From Paraconexibacter antarcticus (GTDB taxonomy: Bacteria; Actinomycetota; Thermoleophilia; Solirubrobacterales; Solirubrobacteraceae), in the NCBI RefSeq assembly GCF_024220175.1, contig NZ_CP098502.1, forward strand, positions 558,001 to 622,000: a DNA stretch of 64,000 nt. The letters are read 5' to 3'. The notes beneath the pieces are model-generated. The model ran no database searches. It worked only from the letters and a program-made list of their open reading frames with translations, and had not been told where the DNA came from. Each line of letters opens with the position of its first letter. Positions within the stretch are counted from its first letter, which is position 1. Shown one piece after another: positions 49,212-56,779 of this stretch. The position numbers and the translations under genes are program-made.

Positions 49212-50370
49212 TGTGCCGTGCCAAAACGATCACGCCGCCCTGTGGTACTCGTTGATCAGGCCGCCGAGGACCCGGCGCCGCTGGATGCGCGAGGTCAGGT
49301 CGATGACTTCGCCGCCGTCGTGATCGGGCGGTAGTTGCCCGCGGGCCTGGTGAGCGCGGTGGGCGTTGTGGTGCGTTCGGTACTCCGTGAGAACGCCGCG
49401 GAGGTGCCGCTCGTTGCGGATCAGCAGATGGTCCAGGCACTCCCGGCGTAGCGTGCCGACGAATCGCTCGGCGTAGGCGTTGGCCATCGGTGCCCGGACC
49501 GGTGTCTTCAGTACGCGGATCCCGATCGACGCGAAGACCTGATCGAACCCGGTGGTGAACTTGCAGTCCCGATCGCGAATCAACACTGTGAACCGGTCGG
49601 CGCGTTCGTCAAGGTCCATCAGCAGGTTGCGGGCTTGCTGCACCGCCCACGGCCCTGTCGGGATGGTCGTGACGCCGAGGATGTGCACCCGACGGGTCCC
49701 GACTTCCATCACGAAGAAGACGTAGATCCGCCGCAGCAGAACGGTGTCAACGTGCAGGAAGTCGCACGCCAGCAAGCCTGGGGCCTGCGCCGTCAGGAAC
49801 GCCCGCCAACTCACGGTCGATCGGCGTGGCGCCGGGCCGAGGCCAGCGGCGGCCATGATCCGCCGGATCGTGCCCTCCCCAACCCGATACCCGAGCCGGC
49901 CGAGCTCGCCCTGGATCCGCCGGTAGCCCCACCTCGGGTTCTCGCGCGCGAGCCGGATCACCAGCTCGCGAATCTCGTCCCGCACCGGTGGCCGCCCGGT
50001 GGTGTTGGGGTAGCGCCATTTTCGCGCGACCAGCCTGCGGTGCCATGCGAGCAGGGTCGCCGGAGTCACCAGCCTGAACGCTCGCAGCTCCCGCGGCAGT
50101 ACCCGGAACAGGGCCGCGAACAACGCTCGATCAGACCAATGAAGCCGCGGACGCGGGACCTGACGACGAAGGACCGCGACCTCGTGACGCAACACCAAGA
50201 TCTCGACCTCCTTCGCACCGCCGGACCGGCACCGCAGGGCGAGCCAGGCGAACACCTTGGTCGTCACCAGGTAGAGCAAACGCACGGCCACGACGACCAT
50301 CCTGCCGCAACCACCATCCTCGACAAATCCTCAGCATTCACCGCGCATCCTCGAGTTTTGGCACGGCACA
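49212..50370 (-). mobile_element. Insertion sequence with DDE integrase-core transposase (1159 bp)
   Basis: Perfect 16-bp inverted repeats TGTGCCGTGCCAAAAC at 49212-49227 and its complement at 50355-50370 bound a single transposase gene. No target duplication is apparent. On the right it cuts directly into the 3' end of a redoxin gene. Confidence 0.88.
49230..50300 (-). CDS. Integrase-core (rve) transposase
   Basis: 356 residues. The N-terminal part has LRHEVAVLRRQVPRPRLHWSDRALFAAL and a helix-turn-helix (NPRWGYRRIQGELGRLGYRVGEGTIRRIM). The catalytic triad is Asp in LACDFLHVDTV, Asp in IRDRDCKFT and Glu in NAYAERFVGTLRREC. The copy is open from end to end, so it may be active. It belongs to a group of long-ORF IS3-like/IS481-like elements that need no frameshift. 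Confidence 0.9.
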   Translation of the reverse strand: MVVVAVRLLYLVTTKVFAWLALRCRSGGAKEVEILVLRHEVAVLRRQVPRPRLHWSDRALFAALFRVLPRELRAFRLVTPATLLAWHRRLVARKWRYPNTTGRPPVRDEIRELVIRLARENPRWGYRRIQGELGRLGYRVGEGTIRRIMAAAGLGPAPRRSTVSWRAFLTAQAPGLLACDFLHVDTVLLRRIYVFFVMEVGTRRVHILGVTTIPTGPWAVQQARNLLMDLDERADRFTVLIRDRDCKFTTGFDQVFASIGIRVLKTPVRAPMANAYAERFVGTLRRECLDHLLIRNERHLRGVLTEYRTHHNAHRAHQARGQLPPDHDGGEVIDLTSRIQRRRVLGGLINEYHRAA

Positions 50371-50570
50371 GGCCGCAGATCCCCACGGGCGATCTCTTCC
50401 AGGGCCGCGGGACCTACGTCGTGGACGTCGACGGCCTCGTCGCGTACGCGCACATCGCCGAGAGCGCCTCGGACATTCCGCCGATCGACGAGCTCATGGC
50501 CCGGGTGCGAGAGCTCGGGCGGGCGCGGGAGGGCGCCGCACTACCCGCTGCTCAGCCCACGCCCGGATGA
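50371..50570 (+). pseudogene. Redoxin/AhpC-TSA family 3' remnant
   Basis: About 65 codons remain: PQIPTGDLFQGRGTYVVDVDGLVAYAHIAESASDIPPIDELMARVRELG, the C-terminal strand-helix part of a thioredoxin-fold peroxiredoxin-like (redoxin) protein, then a disordered tail to the TGA at 50570. The N-terminal domain with the active-site cysteine is missing because the IS ends exactly at its left boundary. Confidence 0.7.
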
Positions 50571-50662
50571 ACGCGTGGCGTTCGGCGACCGACTGCTCGG
50601 CTACTTCGAAGGCGTCGGAGCCCGCGATGAACGCGGCGGCGGGGTGCTCGAGCGAGTATCGA

Positions 50663-50692
50663 ATGTAACAGATAAAGTAGTTTTTGTTACAT
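50663..50692. promoter_or_regulatory. AT-rich inverted repeat, possible operator/promoter
   Basis: Arms ATGTAACA and TGTTACAT are perfect and separated by 14 AT-rich bases. Such low GC is very unusual in this window. It may be a repressor site or promoter upstream of the ankyrin gene or of a lost minus-strand gene. Confidence 0.4.
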
Positions 50693-50780
50693 GCACTTCA
50701 CCCGTTCAGGGCCGCGCCGGCGCTGGAGAAGGGCGCCGGCATGGGCGAAGATCCTTGTGTGACTTGGTGCTTGCCGGCCC

Positions 50781-51617
50781 GTGCTGATCAGTCGACGCTT
50801 GACGGCGTGGTTGAGGAACGCGGACTTGCGGATGTCGAGCGTGCTCGCGCGGAGGTCGCGCGCGATTTTTGGGTTTACGTCGTGGGACGTGATCTGCGCG
50901 GCGATCGAGCGGCGGGCGATTTTGAACGCGCGTGATGTGGAGCGGGCGCGAGCTCGGATCGCAGGGGACCCGGAGTGGGCGACGAGCGACTTGACGGGGT
51001 GGTGTGATCACCGGAATGGTGCTGCGCCTTTGAACTACATGGCGATGCTCCGCTTCGATGCACCGCGGCTTGGGCTGTCGGGGCCGCTTGAAGGGACGGG
51101 TGAGATGGCGCGGTTGATTCTCGATGCGGGTGCGCCGGTGAACGGGAATCCGGTCGAGGATGAGACGCCGTTGATGACGGCGGCCAGTTACGGCGATGCG
51201 GACGTGGCGAGGGTGTTGATCGAAGCGGGGGCTGACCTTGACCTGTTGTCGGGGCCGCAGTCGGGCGGCGTGCCTGGGGGGAGCGCGTTGCTTCACGCCG
51301 GGGTGTTCGGCATGACCGAGGTGCTCGACGCTGTGGTCCGTGGCGGTGCGCGGGTGCGGAGCATGGTTGAGGCGGCGGCGGCTGGAGACCTGACCGGGTG
51401 GCCGATCGACGAGGCCACTGACGAGGAGCGGATCCGGGCGCTGATCATGGCGGCCGATCATCAGCGTTTCAGCGTGATGGATCAGCTACTGGCGGCGGGC
51501 ACGCCGATCGACGCCGTGGATTCGGTGTGGCACCGGCATCCGCTCCGGCTCGCTGCCGAGCACGGCCGCCCGGCCAGCGCCCGGTACCTGCTCGAGCGCG
51601 GCGCTGATCCAACGCTC
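50781..51617 (+). pseudogene. Ankyrin-repeat protein, 5' part (interrupted)
   Basis: About 279 codons. After ~60 residues of uncertain N-terminus (the start codon at 50781 is a guess) comes AATSDLTGW-like sequence, then ankyrin units: TPLMTAASYGDADVARVLIEAGADLD; SALLHAGVFGMTEVLDAVVRGGARV; PLRLAAEHGRPASARYLLERGADPTL. The frame stops being ankyrin at CTC 51615-51617, exactly where an IS1111-type element begins. The other part starts at 52895 in the same frame. Confidence 0.85.
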
Positions 51618-51625
51618 TCTATGAA

Positions 51626-51770
51626 GGAGGGTGAGGTGTCAAGTGTGGGTTCTGGGTCGTTGTCCTCTGGGTCGGTCGTGGAGCAGGGGCTCGACTCTCT
51701 ATCGCCTCATCGTGTGAGGACCAGGTGCTGTAGGGGCATCGCTCCGGTGGCGCATCTCAGAGAGGGCCGT
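51626..51770 (-). ncRNA. Candidate bridge-RNA region of the IS1111-type element
   Basis: This is the longer non-coding stretch of the element (~145 bp), downstream of the transposase gene, where IS1111-group elements carry the guide (bridge) RNA. I infer this from position only and did not fold the RNA. Confidence 0.3.
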
Positions 51771-52816
51771 CTATGCGGCCAGAGCGCGCGTGGCGCCTGC
51801 CGGAGCGAAGGTGGTGTTGCGGGTGAGCATGTGCCAGATCGCCTCGGCGAGCCGGCGGGCGATGTCGACCTGGGCGACCTTGGCGCCGCGCTGTTTGCCC
51901 AGGCGCTTCTTGTTGGCCTGGTAGCGGGCGGCGTAGACCTGATGGCGGCAGGCGTGAACGGCGGCTTCCATCAAGGCCCAGCGCAGGTACTTCGGGCCGG
52001 CGTGGGTCAAGGGGCCGCGGCGGTCGGTGTTGCCGGACTGGTAGACGCGTGGGCACAGGCCGGTGTAGCCGACGAGCTTCTTCGGGCTCGAGAAGCGGGT
52101 GATGTCGCCGATCTCCGCGGCGATCGTGTACCCGAGGATCCACGCGATCCCCGGGGCGCTCATCAGCAGCGGGATGTACCGGTGATCGGCCCCGAGCGCT
52201 TTGAGCTCTTTGTCGATCGCGGCGATCTCGGCGTCGAGCTCGTCGATCATCTGCACCGCGGCGAGGACCCCTGAGTGCCACGGCTCGGGGAACTCGAGCC
52301 GCGCAAGGAGCTTGCGGCCGCGGGCGCCGAACAGGTCCGACACCGGGCAGGTATGGCCGAACGCGAGCAGCTGCGCGTGGATGCGGTGCTTCAGCGAGCT
52401 GCGTTTGCGCACCAAGAACAGGCGCCAGCGCGCGCGTTCGCGTTCCTGGCGCTGCTCGAACCCCGGAAGCCACACCGCGGGGACCAGGTCACGCCGTGAG
52501 AGCTCGGCGAGCACCCACGCGTCGATCCGGTCGGTCTTGCACGCCAACGGGCCGAGGCCTTTGACTTTCTGCGCGTCGGCGACCTCGACCTCCCATCCGA
52601 GCCGCTCAAGCTCGTCATGGACAAACCGGGCGCCGTTCATCGACTCGATCGCCGCCCGCACTAGGCCGGCCCATGCCGGGTCTCTACGCCGCGCGCGAAC
52701 CCGCGCAGCCCGTCAGCGTCCGGCGGCGTCGCGCCGGCCTCGATCTGCTCGCCATCCGGGGCGAGCAGGCAATAGTCCAGCCGCTTGCGGCTGAGATCCA
52801 ATCCAGCATGCAACAT
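51771..52816 (-). pseudogene. IS110/IS1111-family transposase with a frameshift
   Basis: The N-terminal piece starts at the ATG 52816 (MLHAGLDLSRKRLDYCLLAPDG) and stops after VETRHGPA. The rest resumes in another frame at about 52661 (VRAAIESMNGARFVHDELERLGWEVEVADAQKVKG, ACKTDRIDAWVLAELS, SAPGIAWILGYTIAAEIGDITRF, GLCPRVYQSGNTDRRGPLTHAGPKYLRWALMEAAV). One frame change near 52660 separates the first catalytic Asp (GLDLS) from the KTDRIDA motif, so the enzyme is probably dead unless the shift is a sequencing error or programmed. Confidence 0.8.
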
Positions 52817-52894
52817 GTGAGCGGGCCTCCTCGTGGTTGCTCTTTCGGTGACACGCTGGAGCGTGCCACCGGGAGGCCCTCCTTCACGACATTC

Positions 52895-53020
52895 AGAGAT
52901 GCGAAGGGGCGCAGCGCGCTGGATCTCTGCCAGGGCGAGGATCGGTACACGCCTGGCCCGGCGCACGATGAGGTTGCGGAGCTGCTGCGAGCGGCGATCC
53001 AGGCGCGCGGCTTGACCTGA
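52895..53020 (+). pseudogene. Ankyrin-repeat protein, 3' part
   Basis: 41 codons and a stop: RDAKGRSALDLCQGEDRYTPGPAHDEVAELLRAAIQARG. It continues the last ankyrin unit in frame with the part ending at 51617. Confidence 0.85.
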
Positions 53021-53130
53021 GCGCAGTCTAAGCATCAGATGTCGGCAGGCGGTGTAGACGCCCGATCTCGGCGGCGGAGCGGCGTCGTGAGGCTAGCCGA
53101 CCGCGCGCGCTGCGATGAATGCGGCCACAT

Positions 53131-53165
53131 GCGGCGGCCCGGACTGAGGAGATCCGGGCCGCCGC
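53131..53165. terminator. Strong hairpin between convergent genes
   Basis: A perfect 13-bp stem GCGGCGGCCCGGA / TCCGGGCCGCCGC with a 9-base loop, 6 bases before the stop of the DUF305 gene and about 110 bases after the ankyrin stop. There is no T-run; it is a likely bidirectional terminator. Confidence 0.65.
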
Positions 53166-53171
53166 TGTGGG

Positions 53172-53789
53172 TCAGCCCATGCCCATCCCGCTGTGCGAGC
53201 TGCCCGCGGCGCTGCTCCCGGGGTACCACTGGGCGAGCCAGCTCTTCATCTCGCCGATCTCCTTGGTCTGCGCGGCGATGATCCGCCGGGCCAGCGCCTT
53301 GACCTTCGGGTCGCTGCCCTTGGCGAGCTCGGTTCTAGCCATGGTGATCGCGCCGGCGTGGTGGGGGCTCATCATCTGGATGAAAGACTTGTCAAACGGG
53401 GTCGCCGTCTTTAGCGCGGCGGTGTTCATGTCCATGCCCATCGCTGCCGTCGACTCGCCGAGGCTGCTCTTGGCGTCCCCGGCGCCGAGGGTCTTCTTGA
53501 AGCCGGCCATCAGCGTGATCTCGCTCTTCTGGTCGCTGATGATGCTCGTGGCGAGCTGCTTGATCTGCGGGTGCTGGCCACGGGTGAGGGCGATCTGCGC
53601 CATGGCGATCGCCGATCGGTGGTGCGGGGTCATGTCGTTGACGAAGGCGCGGTCGGTGGCGTTGGCCCCGGTCTCGGCGCTTGTCGTGTTGCTGGTCGTC
53701 TTGTCGCTGCTGCCGCAGCCGGCGACGAGCGCGGCGGCGATCGCGACGGCGAGAAACGCGGGCAGGGCCCGGCGATTGGTGATGCTCAT
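53172..53789 (-). CDS. DUF305 lipoprotein
   Basis: 205 residues. A lipoprotein signal (FLAVAIAAALVAGCGSSD) is followed by two DUF305 halves, each with the His-His motif: DMTPHHRSAIAMAQIAL and MMSPHHAGAITMARTEL. The family forms a ferritin-like four-helix bundle and is repeatedly linked to copper or other metal stress (CopM-like proteins). The C-terminus is Ser/Gly/Met-rich (SSHSGMGMG). The ATG at 53789 follows a 90-bp gap from the membrane-protein gene on the same strand; together with the permease remnant it forms a metal-stress cluster. Confidence 0.9.
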   Translation of the reverse strand: MSITNRRALPAFLAVAIAAALVAGCGSSDKTTSNTTSAETGANATDRAFVNDMTPHHRSAIAMAQIALTRGQHPQIKQLATSIISDQKSEITLMAGFKKTLGAGDAKSSLGESTAAMGMDMNTAALKTATPFDKSFIQMMSPHHAGAITMARTELAKGSDPKVKALARRIIAAQTKEIGEMKSWLAQWYPGSSAAGSSHSGMGMG

Positions 53790-53875
53790 AGGTGTGCTCC
53801 TGTGCTGGTGTCTGAGGTGCGCGAGGCAGCCGGCCGACCCGTGCGCGGACGGGAAGGGGCAGGCCGGCGGCGTGA

Positions 53876-54229
53876 TCAGATCCGCAGCACAACGGGCCCC
53901 AAGGGGCCGGCACGAGCACGAGGAATCACAAGCGGGTTGCTGTCAGTGGAGCGCGGACGCAGGTGCGCGAGCAGCACGGGCCGGGTCCTGGGGCGTAGGC
54001 GCGGCAGGCGGCTGACCGCCCACAGTCCGGCCGCGGCGATGACGCCGAGGCACATGACCATCGTCGCCATCGCGCCGTGGTCGCCCGTCCCGTGGCCGGC
54101 GTCGCCCATCGCGCCCTCGGGCATCGCGTGATGCGCAATGACGCCGAGCGCGAGGACCACGCAGGCAGCCGTCAGCGGGCGCCGACGACGGCGCAGGGCC
54201 TGCCTGAGGCGGATGAACGAGACGGACAT
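53876..54229 (-). CDS. Small membrane protein with a His/Met-rich loop
   Basis: 117 residues with two helices (LTAACVVLALGVIAHHA; MATMVMCLGVIAAAGLWAV). The linker HHAMPEGAMGDAGHGTGDHGAM is rich in His, Met and Asp, as in copper-handling proteins. An N-terminal basic stretch and a C-terminal Arg/Pro tail flank them. It shares its strand with the DUF305 gene and is probably its partner; the ligand is inferred, not shown. Confidence 0.7.
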   Translation of the reverse strand: MSVSFIRLRQALRRRRRPLTAACVVLALGVIAHHAMPEGAMGDAGHGTGDHGAMATMVMCLGVIAAAGLWAVSRLPRLRPRTRPVLLAHLRPRSTDSNPLVIPRARAGPLGPVVLRI

Positions 54230-54268
54230 CGGCGTCCCAAACTAGCGCCACACCAATCCTGGGGCAAG

Positions 54269-54349
54269 ATGACGATGTTCAAGCTGACCGACACCGGCCG
54301 CGCGCTGGTCACCATCGCGGGCCAACTCGCGGAGAGGACCCACCGATGA
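54269..54349 (+). pseudogene. Short winged-helix regulator C-terminal remnant
   Basis: 26 codons (MTMFKLTDTGRALVTIAGQLAERTHR) whose stop overlaps the permease start (ATGA). The FKLTDTGRAL sequence resembles the wing/last helix of small winged-helix regulators. The 4-bp coupling suggests that a regulator gene once preceded the permease and that its 5' part has been lost. Confidence 0.35.
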
Positions 54350-54861
54350 GCGACGTCGCCGACGTGCTCTGGATGGGGCTGAAGGACGCGTTCCTCATGG
54401 CCTACGAGGTCTGGTGGGCGCTGGTCGTCGGCTTCGCGATCTCGGCGATTGTCCAGGCCTGGGTCCCGCGCGAGCGGATCCAGGCTGCGCTGTCCGGGAC
54501 GGGAGTGCGGCCGATCGCGAAGGCCACCGGGCTCGGCGCCGCCTCCTCCTCGTGCTCCTACGCGGCGATCGCGATCGCCAAGTCCCTCTTCCAAAAGGGT
54601 GCGAGCGCGTCCTCGGCGCTGGCCTTCCAGTTCGCCTCCACCAACCTCGTATGGGAGCTCGGGCTCGTCCTCTGGGTCCTCATCGGCTGGCAGTTCGCGC
54701 TGGCCGAGTACGTCGGCGGCATCATCATGATCATCCTCATGGCGCTCGCCCTGCGCCTGTTCGTCTCCCGGGAGCTCGAGGATGAGGCCCGCGCGCACGC
54801 GCAGGAGGCGGAGACCGGCCACCAGCACCACATGGCCGGCGAGCAGCTCAGTTGGCGAAGG
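54346..54861 (+). pseudogene. Permease (PF03773/ArsP-like), C-terminally truncated
   Basis: About 172 codons of the first half: AYEVWWALVVGFAISAIVQAWVPRERI, GLGAASSSCSYAAIAIAKSLFQKGASASSALAFQFASTNLVWELGLVLWVLIGW (the Ser-Ser-Cys-Ser-Tyr signature) and EYVGGIIMIILMALALRLFV, then a His-rich cytoplasmic loop (TGHQHHMAGEQLSWRR). At about 54861 the family sequence ends; the open frame continues into unrelated residues to 55104. The second half of about four helices is missing. The family exports organic arsenicals or other metal-linked compounds. It is very likely inactive. Confidence 0.75.
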
Positions 54862-54874
54862 TGTATCTCGTTGC

Positions 54875-55204
54875 GTGGCTCGTGCAACCGTTTTCTCTCC
54901 GCAGACCCGCGAGGCCGCAGGCCTTCTTGGTGCGCAGATCGCCGCCGCGCGGCTGGCGCGGCGGTGGACGGTCGACGAGCTCGCCGAACGCGTCGGCGTG
55001 AGCCATCCCACGATCAGGAAGGCCGAGCGGGGAGATCCCACTGTCGGCTTGGGCGTCGCGTTCGAGGCGGCGACGGTCCTCGGCGTGCCGCTCTTCAGTG
55101 CTGACCCCGAGCGCCGGTCCCTCGAGGTCGCGCGATTTCAGGACCGTCTGACGGTGCTGCCCAGCCGTGCGCGTCGACCGACGACAGTGCCGAACGACTT
55201 CTGA
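54875..55204 (+). CDS. XRE-family (HipB-like) DNA-binding protein, orphan
   Basis: 109 residues from the GTG at 54875. The helix-turn-helix is REAAGLLGAQIAAARLARRWTVDELAERVGVSHPTIRKAERGDPTVGLGVAFEAATVLGVPLF, the type found as antitoxin next to HipA kinases. The C-terminal tail (SLEVARFQDRLTVLPSRARR) is as in those pairs. No HipA follows; the next gene is a Fic protein. A TGTATCT sequence lies 6 bases before the start, right at the junction with the truncated permease. Confidence 0.8.
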   Translation: MARATVFSPQTREAAGLLGAQIAAARLARRWTVDELAERVGVSHPTIRKAERGDPTVGLGVAFEAATVLGVPLFSADPERRSLEVARFQDRLTVLPSRARRPTTVPNDF

Positions 55205-55269
55205 GCTCGCGAGCGTGCTTGCCCGCTGTGTGCCCTCGACGGTCAAACCCTATTGGTCGGTTATACGAC

Positions 55270-55287
55270 TAGACGATAGATCGTCTA
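55270..55287. promoter_or_regulatory. Palindromic operator upstream of fic
   Basis: Perfect 8-bp arms TAGACGAT and ATCGTCTA around AG, 12 bases before the Fic ATG. The region (TTATACGACTAG...) is AT-rich for this genome and probably overlaps the promoter. The Fic protein has a C-terminal winged helix that could bind it. Confidence 0.65.
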
Positions 55288-55299
55288 ACATGCGGCGCG

Positions 55300-56376
55300 A
55301 TGCTGTTCGTCACGCCTCCGCTGTCTCGCAAAGTGCTCGCGGATCTCCGCGAGCTGGACGCTCGCCGCGCAGAGCTCGGCGCCCAGGTCGGTGTTGCCCG
55401 CCCGTGGAGTGGCGCACTGCGCCGCCAGGTACGCGCCGCGACAGCCGAGAGCTCGATCGCCATCGAGGGCTTCCAAGTGCCGACCGGGCTGGCGGGCGGC
55501 ATCCTCGACGGGCAGCAGGTCCCGGTCGTCGGCGAGCAGGATGCCGCGGCGCTCGCCGCCTATGCGCGGGCGATGGATCACGTTGCCGCGATGGCCGAGG
55601 ACCCGCGGTTCGCGTGGGGCGAGCGCGTCATCCTCGACCTGCACTTCGACACCTGCCATTTCCAGCCTGACGCACGTCCCGGGCGCTACCGCGAGGGCCC
55701 GATCCTCGTGACGAGCCCCGAGGGCGGGGCTCCGGCGTACGTCGCCCCGCCGGCCGACGAGGTCCCCGCGCTCGTCGAGGAGTTCGTGCGCTGGCTCAGC
55801 GGCGAGGCTGATGAGGCACACGTCGTGGTCCGGGCCGCAATGGCTCACCTGCACCTGGTCTCGATCCACCCGTTCCGCGACGGGAACGGACGGACCTCCC
55901 GGATCGTCCAGTCGCTCGCCCTCGCCCGTGACGGTCTGGTTGCCCCCGAGTTCGGCTCGATCGAGGAGTACCTCGCCCGCCACACCCCGGCGTACTACGC
56001 GGCACTGCGGAAGGTGCAGGGCGGCAGCTATCAGCCCGCACGCGACGCTGGGCCGTGGGTCCGTTTCTGTATCGCTGCCCATCTCGAGCAGGTCAACCAG
56101 CGCCTCGATCAACTCGCGGACGCAGGACGCCGCTGGACACGATTGGAGGAACTCGTCGCCGAGCGTGCATGGCCCGAGCGCCTGGTCATCGCGCTCGAGC
56201 AGTGCCTGTTCGGTGGGACCGACCGTGCTTCCTACGCCGCGGAGGCCGACACCTCGGCGGCGACCGCGAGCACCGACTTCCGACGGTTGCTCGACGCGGG
56301 CCTGGTCGAGCAGCGCGGCAAAGGTCCCGCGACCCGCTACACCGCAAGCCCGGCACTTCGCACCCTGGTCTCGTGA
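55300..56376 (+). CDS. Fic-domain AMP transferase, class II self-inhibited, with winged helix
   Basis: 358 residues. An N-terminal Fic_N-like region holds the inhibitory helix S-x-x-x-E-G (SIAIEG, Ser52 and Glu56). The active-site loop is complete: HPFRDGNGRTSR (His190). The C-terminal ~90 residues (RLEELVAERAWPERLVIALEQCL, YAAEADTSAATASTDFRRLLDAGLVEQRGKGPATRY) form a winged helix-turn-helix. The enzyme should transfer AMP to a target and be held off by Glu56 until activated. Autoregulation by the winged helix at the upstream palindrome is plausible. It stands alone as a one-gene system. Confidence 0.93.
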   Translation: MLFVTPPLSRKVLADLRELDARRAELGAQVGVARPWSGALRRQVRAATAESSIAIEGFQVPTGLAGGILDGQQVPVVGEQDAAALAAYARAMDHVAAMAEDPRFAWGERVILDLHFDTCHFQPDARPGRYREGPILVTSPEGGAPAYVAPPADEVPALVEEFVRWLSGEADEAHVVVRAAMAHLHLVSIHPFRDGNGRTSRIVQSLALARDGLVAPEFGSIEEYLARHTPAYYAALRKVQGGSYQPARDAGPWVRFCIAAHLEQVNQRLDQLADAGRRWTRLEELVAERAWPERLVIALEQCLFGGTDRASYAAEADTSAATASTDFRRLLDAGLVEQRGKGPATRYTASPALRTLVS

Positions 56377-56644
56377 CCGGCGGGCCCGAGGTCGAGGACC
56401 TCTTGCCGTCGGAGACCAGCGTGGTTCAGCGGTGCAGCAACAGTCGCGCGACGACGGTCGCCAGCCGCCCTCGCTGCTGCTTGCGACCGGTACGCTGAGG
56501 GCCAGGCGTGAGCCTCGACGTTGGCGAACGAGTCGTACTGAGTCGCGATGTCGCAGTTCATGCTGAGCCTAAAACGCATGTTTTGCAGGTGGAAGTGCTC
56601 CGAATCCTGACTCAGATGCACTGGTTTAGACGCCCCTAAAGCCT

Positions 56645-56713
56645 CTCGTAATGAAGGGGTCAGCGGTTCGAATCCGCTCGTCGGCTCTCAGAAACGCCCT
56701 TGGAATGGGCGTT
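56645..56713 (+). repeat. attR-side direct repeat: 3' tRNA-Thr fragment and terminator
   Basis: Identical over 69 bp to 41021-41089. It starts in the anticodon loop, so only the 3' part of tRNA-Thr is present (no functional tRNA). It includes the terminator stem, with the T-run changed to TTGTTGC. Confidence 0.9.
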
Positions 56714-56779
56714 GTTGCGTTTTCGGGGTGTGGCGATCGCCGGGCGCGCGCGACAGCCGCCCGAGATTCTCCCTGGGGC

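Larger units (their letters stand above)
51618..52894 (-). mobile_element. IS1111-type element inserted in the ankyrin gene (1277 bp)
   Basis: The boundaries are set by the host gene: joining 51617 to 52895 restores an uninterrupted ankyrin frame (GADPTL then RDAKGRSALDL). Subterminal inverted repeats GAAGGAGGG (51624-51632) and CCCTCCTTC near the right end are typical of IS1111. TC occurs at both junctions, so the exact cut may shift by 2 bases. No larger target duplication is present. Confidence 0.85.
41021..56713. mobile_element. Degraded integrative island in tRNA-Thr (15.7 kb)
   Basis: The segment is bounded by a perfect 69-bp direct repeat. On the left it is inside the intact tRNA-Thr gene and its terminator (41021-41089); on the right only the 3' tRNA fragment and the terminator remain (56645-56713). 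This is the footprint of site-specific integration at a tRNA 3' end. Contents are of mixed origin, with three IS copies and several broken genes. No tyrosine or serine recombinase, excisionase, replication or transfer gene is recognisable, so the element is probably immobile. On the minus strand next to the left repeat, a short stretch reading VTPRVTP might be the last trace of an integrase C-terminus; this is only a hint. Confidence 0.8.
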
